Shown: one piece after another, positions 55,832 through 64,000 of the stretch
Layout of the letters: each line of letters starts with the position of its first letter
Position numbering within the stretch: the first letter of the stretch is position 1
Notes under the pieces: model-generated
What the model was told of the DNA's origin: nothing
What the model saw: only the letters and a program-made list of their open reading frames with translations
Databases searched by the model: none
Translations under genes and position numbers: made by a program
Assembly: GCA_003550325.1 (NCBI GenBank)
Contig: QKWP01000434.1
Location: forward strand, 25,386 to 89,385
Length of the DNA stretch: 64,000 nucleotides
Direction of reading: 5' to 3'
Origin: Gigaspora rosea
Taxonomy: Eukaryota > Glomeromycota > Glomeromycetes > Diversisporales > Gigasporaceae

Positions 55832-55943
55832 CGGTGTTGGCATTAGACGTATGTCCAGTATTTTGAAAAAGATTGAACATATAAAATTTTATATGCCCAA
55901 CCTTTTTTAAATTATTGGATATATATATCCAATGCCAACACTG
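55832..55943. repeat. 112-bp near-perfect palindrome (MITE-like)
   Basis: CGGTGTTGGCATTAGA…CATATAAAATTT on the left and its inverted CAGTGTTGGCATTGGA…CATATAAAATTT on the right leave almost no loop. The ends resemble hAT (CAGTGTT). The flanks do not give a clean 8-bp duplication. Confidence 0.7.
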
Positions 55944-58907
55944 CTGTAATATTTAGCCTTAATATTACTGGTTTTTAAATTTTCAGTTTCGCCAGTTTCG
56001 CTACATTTTGTTAGTTTCACTTGGAATTTTTTAATAATGGCATGCCAATTTTCTTATACTGTAATAACTATAGTATTAACACAAACAACAGATAAAATAG
56101 TTGGCTTAATTTGAAGTTGACTAAATTAATATAAATAAAAGGTAGAAGTTAAAATTTATAAAATCAACTAAACTGGATAAATGACGCCTCCACTTACAAG
56201 TCTGATTTATTAAATATTAAATCGGTATTGGTCGCTGGAAACAACAAAACAATTTAGCTATTAGCTATTGAAATATACTTGCAATATCAAGCCCATTCAT
56301 ACAGTACTTATGAAAGCATTTCAACTACATCTAATGATCCATATTAATTAATAACAATAAAATACAAACAGGTGAAATTAAGCCCAATCGGTAATACTAT
56401 AAAGATAAATACTTGTGTTGTAGTGACTGTGGCAGTATTTCTATCAATCCAAAGAAATCTTCAATAAGAACTAATGTTAATAAAAATAAAAGAAAGCATG
56501 TAAAAGCAAATGAAACTACATAAAAACTTAGCTTTTATTTCTAAAGTAGATCTATTTTTCTATCAACTGTTATATTGTACAGTGATAAAATATAGTTTCT
56601 TCGCTTTCAGCTTTTTTTTTAATTTCTGCTACTTTACTATTTAGTTTGAGGAAGGTGATTAACTTGTAATAACAGATAAGCAATACGATCTTGTACATTT
56701 TATACATACAAACATGAGGGGTAGAATAAATTAATTAGTTAGGGTTACTTTTTTAATGCAATAAAAGGATTTTTTATATAAAATATCAATAATGCAATTT
56801 ATACGGTATGCAGTTTATATATTGAATATCATTCTATTATATGATCAGAACGGAGAGTTTTTATTGACTAATTCTATTGAAAAAATTTCCAAACCCGATT
56901 TTGTTGACCCAGCCATGTTATGAAAACCAAGTACATAATTTTGTGTGACTTTATGTACTGTACATATAGTTTTTTCTGGAATCTGATTGGTTGGAACAAG
57001 TGATCAGCAAAAATTTTAGTATATAGTATATAGTACATATCATACAGTACGTATAGTACTGTATGTGGCATATTACAATGTGGAACAAATGTTTTATAAA
57101 GGGATTCAGGTTTATGTTAGTTGAGTTATGTATAGATGGCGGTAAAATTAAATTTTAATTTTGTAAATTTCAACAGTTGAAAATTAAATTCGACTGTTAA
57201 AACCGAAATTATTTTTAACAGTTGAAATTAATTTAATAGTCAAAATTAATTCAACAGTTGGAATTAAATTAACCGTCAAATTAATTCAACTGTTGAAATA
57301 ATTTAATCATTAAAATTAATTTGGCCGTACCAAGAATGGAGTGCAATATAGTATATGTTATCTGAGGAGTAAAATGATGTGAACAAATACTGTTTTTTGA
57401 TTGGTTATATTTTCACATGATATTGTGGTCCGATTTGTATTTTATATTAAACCAGTTTGATACATAATTATCTCTTCCAAAGGATTATTTTAAGTATTTC
57501 AAGTTTAAGTTATGCCTCATTTTTTTTTATTTATTTCTGATATTACTGGTTTTGTCTATTAATATATCACTTGATTTAAGTATTCAAATATATATATATA
57601 TTTTTATAATATTTACTAATGCTATTTATGACTCTATTCTTATACAAAATGCTTCTTATACTGCGTTTCATCATAACACCTGAATAAGTTAAACTTTTAG
57701 ATATGATTAAATAATTAAAGTTAATTTCTATACAAATTTAACTTCTAATTATAAAATATTGAATAAACACAATATATTATTAAAATTTTATACTTGATTA
57801 ATTATATTATATAATGCTGTACACATATAGGCTAGGATATAAATAATTTATTAGTTAGTATTAATAACTATTAAAACATTCATTTTTTAAAACTTCTAAT
57901 ATAATTTACTAATATCTTGATGAGCAAGTTATGATCAAGAATGTCATCACAATTTAACAATTGTTTTATCACGATAGTACCAAATCAGCCTTAACTGCAT
58001 ACAGTATCATATGTTGATTTGTAGTAAATCAAGTATCATACTGAACTTTTGTTTAGCTTGTCAACAGTATTGTACAGCTATCTTATTAAATTTTTGGTCC
58101 CAAATAAAATAGAAAACCTGATTCCAAACTTAATTAATGTAAGTTAAATGAAAGATTTGGGAGTTTGGATTTTGATTCCAAATAAAGTAAAAACAACGTA
58201 GTAATATTGAGGGTTAAAAAAAAATTTGGGGCATAACTTTAGATATCTTAGCTATGACAAAAAAAAATAAAACTTTGAGCATTTAGATTATAACTTCCAG
58301 ACTTGGCATATAGAATTTTTAATTGGTAAAAAATGAATTATTCAGCCAATCGATTTATCACAATGACTAAAAAAGATGATTAGAAACTATAATAGTTGTA
58401 CTAAAATTTAATAACTGTGTTTTGCAACAAAAACTTTTAACAAAATTGCTATTAGTATTACTTCAATTAATTGTAGTACTTGTGCATAATCTCTTTAATT
58501 AACTAATCACTTTGAGAGAAATGCTTGAGAACCCTTAAACTGTTAATTTTAATTTCAACTGTTGATTTAATTTCAACAAATAATTTAATTTTAACCATTG
58601 ATTTAATTTCAACCATTGATTGATTTAATTTTTGTATATAAATTAATTTCAATAATTGAAATTTAATTCGGCATTTCAATCTTAAAAAATTTTTGGTAAA
58701 ATTATTTCAACAATTTCTACTGCCGATGTAGAAAATGCCACTATAACTTCACCACTATCTAAGTTATTGTGCTATCTTCTTAATTAATAACCTGTTTTGC
58801 TAACTATTTTACTAATTATCTTTTGTTATTCTCCCAATTTATTAATTAAGAAACTACTTTTATATATTTATAGTATTCTCATACTATATCCAATTTAGTA
58901 ATAATTA
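55944..58907. other. Long gene-free stretch with TTCAAC repeats
   Basis: 57140-57330 and 58535-58720 are made of TTAATTTCAACxGTTGAAATTAA words in opposite arrangements. GATGGCGGTAAAATT (about 57137) and inverted CATCGGCAGTAGAAATT (about 58731) could be ends of one 1.6-kb element, but the flanks do not match. A dense TAGTATATAGTACATA run is at 57015-57065. No gene. Confidence 0.45.
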
Positions 58908-58915
58908 TATATTTA

Positions 58916-59839
58916 GGGTACTGCTATTTACACCATGGTTTTTGCTATTTGCACCATAGATTTCGTGTAATGTAGATCATCAATCAACATTTTCTATTTG
59001 CACCATGGTAATATATGTTGCACCAATAAAAACTCGCCTTTTTTTGTAGATTAACAGTTATTGGTGCCGTTAATGTTATGTAATGTTACACAAATCTTCT
59101 TTTGGTAGCCTAATCTAATGCGGGCCAACCCTAACCCTAAATTTATAATGCGGGCAGACCTTTACCCTAATTTTTTAAAGCCTTAACATAATGTGGGTCA
59201 AATTTTCGCAATTTTGTGTAACCTTGGACTATATTCATGTTGCACCAATAAAAACTCGCCTTTTTTTGTAGATTAATAGTTATTTCGCGCTATTAATATC
59301 GTGTAACATTACACAAGTCTTGTTTTGGTAATCTAATAAGCCTGCTAACCTAATTTTATAATGCGGGCCAACCCTTCTTTACCCTAAGGGCAGTGTCATT
59401 AATCACCTGATTATTTTTTATCAGAGGCCTACCCCTCTCCCTCTTTCTTAATATATAAATAGTCAGGTTCTTATATATAATTTCAACTTTTTTTACCCCT
59501 CTCCCCTCCTAAAAAATCACCTGATTTTTGTTACTCCCCTAATTTTTTAAGGCCTTAAAAAATTAGGGTAAGGGTTGGCCCGAATTATAAAATTAGGGTT
59601 AGGGTTGGCCCACATTATAAAATTAGGTTAGCAGGCTTACTAGATTACCAAAACAAGACTTGTGTAATGGTACACGATATTAACGGCGCGAAATAACTAT
59701 TAATCTACAAAAAAAGGTGAGTTTTTATTGGTGCAACATATATTACCATGGTGCAAATAGAAAAGGTTGAGTGATAATCTACTGTTACACGAAATCCATG
59801 GTGCAAATAGCAAAAACCATGGTGTAAATAGCAGTACCC
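58916..59839. mobile_element. MULE-like foldback element (GGGTACTGCTATTTAC ends), 924 bp
   Basis: TIRs of about 180 bp start GGGTACTGCTATTTACACCA on both sides. The exact 8-bp duplication TATATTTA flanks it (58908-58915 and 59840-59847). The interior alternates CCTAATTTTATAATGCGGGC words in both orientations. A Harbinger-like MITE is nested at 59388-59539. Confidence 0.9.
59388..59539. mobile_element. PIF/Harbinger-like MITE, 152 bp, nested
   Basis: GGGCAGTGTCATTAATCACC and inverted GGGGAGTAACAAAAATCAGG ends, TAA on both sides (59385-59387 and 59540-59542). The un-inserted target CCCTAATTTTTTAAAG is visible at about 59164. Near-identical to 10641-10791. Confidence 0.92.
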
Positions 59840-60059
59840 TATATTTACTATAGCCTTCAATATAGTACTTGCAACACAGCACACAGCGACAGTGATCTTG
59901 TAATGGTCAAAGAAGATATGAAGCAGTGTGGAAGTGGAATATTACTTCACTAGAGCGGTTCAGTATATATTTATTAAATGACAAGAGTATATTTATTGAT
60001 CAAAAATATATTTTATTTATTTAGATAATAATATACAAAAGATATAACTATTTTTAGGC

Positions 60060-60205
60060 GTTAGAAAGTTACAATAGTACGAATAGCAGAAATGATAAAA
60101 ATAGTAGAAATAGTAGAAATAGTAGAAATGGTAGAAATGGTAAAAATAGTAGAAATAGTAGAAATGGTAGAAATAGTAGAAATGGTAGAAATGGTAGAAA
60201 TAGTT
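60060..60205. repeat. 9-bp microsatellite (AGTAGAAAT)n
   Basis: About 14 units of AATAGTAGA / AATGGTAGA. The matching Tyr/Phe/His-rich minus-strand frame is a repeat artefact. Confidence 0.92.
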
Positions 60206-60318
60206 AACCATGTTACTCGTATTTCTAACTAAGCCATACATAGTTAATAATATAAAATGATATAAAATAATATTAATATAAGATAATAAAACAATCCAAT
60301 AAAATATAATTAAAATAA

Positions 60319-61058
60319 GGGAATTGCTATTCGCACCATAGATTTTTGCTATTCGCACCATGGTTATACAAGATTTTCTATTTTAGAATTTATGCACTTG
60401 TGTTATACAAAGATCTGGTGCATTGTTTTTGCAAAAATAATTTTTGGTTACACTCACTAATGTAGTGTAATATTACACAATTCTAATTTTGGTAACTAAC
60501 CTGGAATGGCCAGCATTAAGCTTAATGCTGGTGGGCACTATCATGATAATGCCCCCGGCAGGGTTAGACATAATTCTGGCCCACCCTAACTTTAAATCTA
60601 GCCAATAGTTTTTAGAGTTCCTAGATTTAGGGTTAGGGTGGGCCGGAATTATGTCTAACCCCACCGGGGGCTTTATCATGATAGTGCCTACTAGCATTAA
60701 GCTTAATACTGGTCGACCCAGGGTTAGGTCACCAAAATTAGACTTGTATAACATTATACGACATTAGTAGCATATAAGGGCGCTACCAGGAATCATCTGA
60801 TTTTGATTTTGGCCAAAATTTTGACCCCCTATTTTAGTCAGGTCTTCATATTAAATTTCCAGTTTTTCAGCCTCTCCTTCTCTAGGAAATCAGCTGATTT
60901 ATGGCCCTCCCCTAACCAAAAATTATTTTTGCAAAAACAATGATACACTGAGCCTTTGTGTAATATAAGTGCATATATTATTTTGAATTCTAAAAATAGA
61001 AATTCTTGTGTAACCATAGTGTGAACAGCAAAAATCCATGGTGCGAATAGCAATTCCC
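60319..61058. mobile_element. MULE-like foldback element (GGGAATTGCTATTCGC ends), 740 bp
   Basis: TIRs of about 90 bp start GGGAATTGCTATTCGCACCA on both sides. The exact 9-bp duplication TTAAAATAA flanks it (60310-60318 and 61059-61067). Its interior (GCAAAAATAATTTTTGGTTA, GCATTAAGCTTAATGCTGG) is that of 40531-41486, while its ends share the CTATT-GCACCAT motif of 58916-59839. A Harbinger-like MITE is nested at 60778-60912. Confidence 0.92.
60778..60912. mobile_element. PIF/Harbinger-like MITE, 135 bp, nested
   Basis: GGGCGCTACCAGGAATCATC and inverted GGGGAGGGCCATAAATCAGC ends, TAA on both sides (60775-60777 and 60913-60915). The sister foldback element at 41310-41330 shows the empty site (GTGTGTAACCAAAAATTA). 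Close copy of 32988-33122. Confidence 0.93.
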
Positions 61059-61067
61059 TTAAAATAA

Positions 61068-61789
61068 TACTAGAAAATACATTCAAGAAACTAATACTAA
61101 ACCTCGTTTTATAACAACCATTGTATGTTTATGATGCAACAATTAGGTATTAATAAAATTACCTGTAATAAGGGGCATCCCATAAATTACATAATATTTT
61201 TTACTTAGTAGCTACCCCTATCCATGTATGGTGTGATCACCCTATCTCAATTCTGATTGGTTAATATAACGACTAATTTTTTATAATATATTATACAAAT
61301 ATAGATAATATTAAATAACTTGTGATCTACTAGACTGTTTTGGATGATTTTACTACCAAAATAATTGTCTCAATGAGACGATTCTAACAAGCCAAAAATC
61401 ATTGAAATCCAATCACAGGGTCACAAGATTACTAAGATTTTGTGTTATTATATATATATTTTTTTTAAATTTAACAATTATGCTCTACTTTATTAGCACT
61501 TTACGTAAAAATATACATGAACTCAAAGCTAACTATAATATAGACTAATACCCGGCTTACTCCACTAGTGCCCAGGTACGGTTGTTGCACTGATGTTTGA
61601 TAGTCTCAAAGCTATATACGACCTTTCTTATATATTTTCTCTGATGTTTAGGTCCTCAGCTATCTTTTAGATATATACAAAACAAAACTATTTCATATTC
61701 ACCAACTTACTACATGTAAACCTATTATTTGACTCAAAATTGAGTCCTCAACTAACTTATTTACTGCTTTCTCTGCTTGATTTCTTCCT
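61068..61789. other. Intergenic; third copy of the 5085 repeat
   Basis: 61328-61425 repeats the 5085-5200 sequence. A poly-T run at 61462-61472 (A-run on the minus strand) may be the decayed tail of the LINE that follows. No gene. Confidence 0.45.
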
Positions 61790-63330
61790 GGACTTTCCTT
61801 CTAACTTCTGCGAGCTCCGGATCAGATGATATCTTTTTTCAAACTCCTTTATCCTTATACTTCCTTTTCAGAGATCGCTCGAAACCAACTTCTTTCTCCT
61901 ATTTAATGACTTCATTATATTTTTCCTTCCAAATGGCCCGGTAGAAACTTTCTTGTACTATGCATCTATGCAATTTCTTGCGTTCCTCCTCGAAAGGCCC
62001 TTTTTATACAATAACTCGAATTTTCCTTTTTCTACAAGACCGCTTAAGTACAATTCTCTTTCTTTGAAACGAATTTTTTTAGTATTGCTTAGCAGTATTT
62101 CATCTAAATTCCAAGGGCTTAGTAAAAGCTTTGCCCATCCGAAAGCACTGCCCATGTAGCACTTAGTGCTGTGTTTTCTGTTTCCTGCCAGATTTTTTCT
62201 GTGAAACTGTAATGCATTAAATGACTTACAGTCTCCTTAGTCTCCTCTTTATACAAAATACAGTTTGGTGATTTATATAACCAAGGCTTATGAGTATACA
62301 ACTCATTTAAAGTTAGAAGAAGTTGGCAAATCCTCTTAATCCACGAAATTAGTTTAAAACTACTTTCCATTCCTCTACATTTAATTCCTTCCAACTCTTT
62401 CAACCTTGCCTATCTGAAAGACCAGTTAAGATTACTAAAATTAATAATACTTTCTGCTACTAGACTTCTACTTGAAAGAAGACATCTTCCCTTAGAGGCC
62501 CTTCTTTTAAGTCGCATTATAAATTTTTACGAACAGTTGTCAATGTGTTTTCCATTCCACCAAAGAGATGCATTTCACCAAGTTGTATTAGTGGGAACTA
62601 TTTTCAATCTTCATCAAGTTGTGCTGCCTCTTTTGCTAACTTGTCAGCAAGTTCGTTCTATACTACTCTATCGTGGGCCTTGATTTTACAAAGTTCTATA
62701 GTGAGATTTTTGACTTGGGTTATTTCAACTCTTGTCTAAAGTAGACCTGTTTTTCAACTTAAGACTCTTCTTGAAGCTTCGCAACCTAAACACACTTGAT
62801 ACTGCTAATTGCTACTAAACTATCTGTTTTAACTACAACTAAAGAATTTGATTTAACTACTAACAAAGCACAAAGAATTGCAACTAATTCAGATCTTGTC
62901 GATAAAGGTCAATCAACTACTCTAATTTTCACTATCAAACTTACTATCTCCTCTGTTCTATCCAACTGTTCCCAAGCAGAACCTATCCTATTTTTAATAC
63001 CTTCTCCTTCTTTGTACCAAGAACCATCAGTATAGAAAACATAGACTGACCTTTCCTCCGTTATATTTTTTTCTGCCATTTCTAAAAGTAACCTTGTGAT
63101 TTTCCTACTTAGACCTTGCTTTTTGATTACCTCAAATTTTATACGATTAATTTTAACTAACGAAGCTACTTCCTCTATACTATTTTGTTCTCTCTGTGTA
63201 CTTCCATAATTTGTGTCTGTGTAGTAGACCAAAGGAAACAACATTAACCAATCGCTTCCTTTTTTGATTATACCTTCTACTCTGCTAACACATTTTTTCA
63301 TCTTTATTGTGAATTGGTAGTTGTTCTCTT
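61790..63330 (-). pseudogene. LINE 3' end with RNase H domain, decayed
   Basis: The minus strand from about 63301 reads MKKCVSRVEGIIKKGSDWLM and then the RNase H start SVYVFYTDGSWYKEGEGIKN (Asp of TDGS present; about 63050), continuing through scattered stops. About 62270-62200 has CILYKEETKETVSHLMH, a damaged C-x-x-C…H…C zinc knuckle of the kind that follows RNase H in these LINEs. About 61960-61880 has a lysine/glutamate-rich tail (IWKEKYNEVIK type). The order RNase H, zinc knuckle, basic tail is that of I/Tad-like non-LTR elements. The reverse transcriptase part would lie above 63330 and is absent, so the copy is 5'-truncated. Many stops show it is inactive. Confidence 0.75.
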
Positions 63331-63487
63331 TATCCCCTTTATTTAGGCTACAACCCTTTCACCTGCTTATTTTAACTACACTTTTAACTTTTTGGGCTTC
63401 GACCTAGTGTTCAAAAATAGCTTTGCATTTAAGCTTTTTACTTATACATTCCAGAAGGTGCGAAGATAAATTCTTTCTTTTAACAAC

Positions 63488-64000
63488 ATCAGCAAAAATA
63501 TATATGCGTAAACTTGCGCAAGTTTTTACAGTATATAAGAAAATCGTAAACTTACGTAATATTTAGTGTAAAATTACGTAAGTCTTACGATGTGTAAGAA
63601 AATTGTAAATTTATGTAAAAATTTTCCGTAAGGTTATGATTTTCTTATGGTGTGTAAGAAAATTGTAAATTTATATAAAATTTTTACGTAAATTTACAAT
63701 TTTTTTATGGTATGTAAGAAAATTGTAAACTTACATAAAATTTTTACATAAATTTACGATTTTCTTACAGTGCATAAAAAAAATAAAAAAAACCATTTTA
63801 CTTTAATTTTCGAATTATTTCGAAATAAATCAATGTTTAGCTAATATTTTTGAAATATTTCGAATTATTTCAAAAATTTTTTTTTTAAAAAAGATTTTTA
63901 CACCCTCTTCTTTTTTTCTCTCCTCTCACTTTTTCTCCTCTCTCTTTTTTTTTTCTCTTCCTTTTCTTCTCTTTCTCTTTTCTTCTTTCTTTTTTTTTTT
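63488..64000. mobile_element. CATCAGC-type element, left part, runs off the window
   Basis: CATCAGCAAAAATATATATG at 63488 and the following 60-bp GTAAGAAAATTGTAAA tandem units match 22715-23040 closely. After about 63880 the sequence becomes CT-rich (CTCTTTTTCTTC) and diverges. The right end is outside the window. Confidence 0.75.

Noticed and set aside
57132..58733. Possible 1.6-kb element with GGCGGTAAAATT-type ends
   Set aside because: End similarity is short and the flanking bases do not match in any tested length.
60017..60361. Open frame rich in Tyr/Phe/His on the - strand
   Set aside because: It translates the AGTAGAAAT microsatellite.

Overview
The window is nuclear DNA of a very AT-rich, repeat-choked eukaryote, most likely an arbuscular-mycorrhizal fungus of the Rhizophagus type. 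This is inferred from one intron-containing BTB-BACK-TLDc gene, TPR fragments of the 'ALRYRGEAYY' kind, FAR1-like MULE transposase remnants with a SWIM tail, and dense small DNA transposons. I recognise the style of these families from memory; no search was run.

Only two genes look intact. A spliced BTB-BACK-TLDc gene lies at 17069-18628 (+), and a single-exon BTB-like gene with a serine-rich linker at 45921-47687 (+). A third, 5'-incomplete spliced gene of unknown function lies at 42003-42888 (-), with a decayed second copy near 48.9-49.6 kb. The other coding matter is broken: TPR fragments (8.4-8.6 kb, 8.8-9.3 kb, 19.7 kb), a Tc1 transposase (21-22 kb), a Sailor-like DDE transposase (31-32.6 kb), a MULE transposase (53.3-55.2 kb) and the RNase H end of a LINE (61.8-63.3 kb).

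Most of the rest is mobile DNA whose ends can be read directly from terminal inverted repeats (TIRs) and target-site duplications (TSDs). One hAT-like group begins AGGACCC and makes 8-bp TSDs; large members carry tandem arrays of about 200-bp palindromic units. Other hAT-like elements begin TAGTGTTCC, TAGGCCTCTGCA, CAGTGTTG or TAGAGA. A MULE-like foldback group begins GGG and has 8-9-bp TSDs. PIF/Harbinger-like MITEs have TWA TSDs (five copies). Mariner-type MITEs and a CATCAGC group have 2-bp TSDs. A GC-rich 1-kb retroposon has a tRNA-like head, an A-rich tail and a 15-bp TSD.

Nesting gives a relative history. The AGGACCC elements were split by a hAT at 1.7-3.9 kb, a CATCAGC element at 12.9-15.0 kb and a mariner MITE at 25.8-26.5 kb. 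A hAT MITE sits inside another at 38.3-39.4 kb. Harbinger MITEs sit inside three of the foldback elements, or inside their internal repeats. One N at 26032, flanked by a 49-bp duplication, marks an assembly join.
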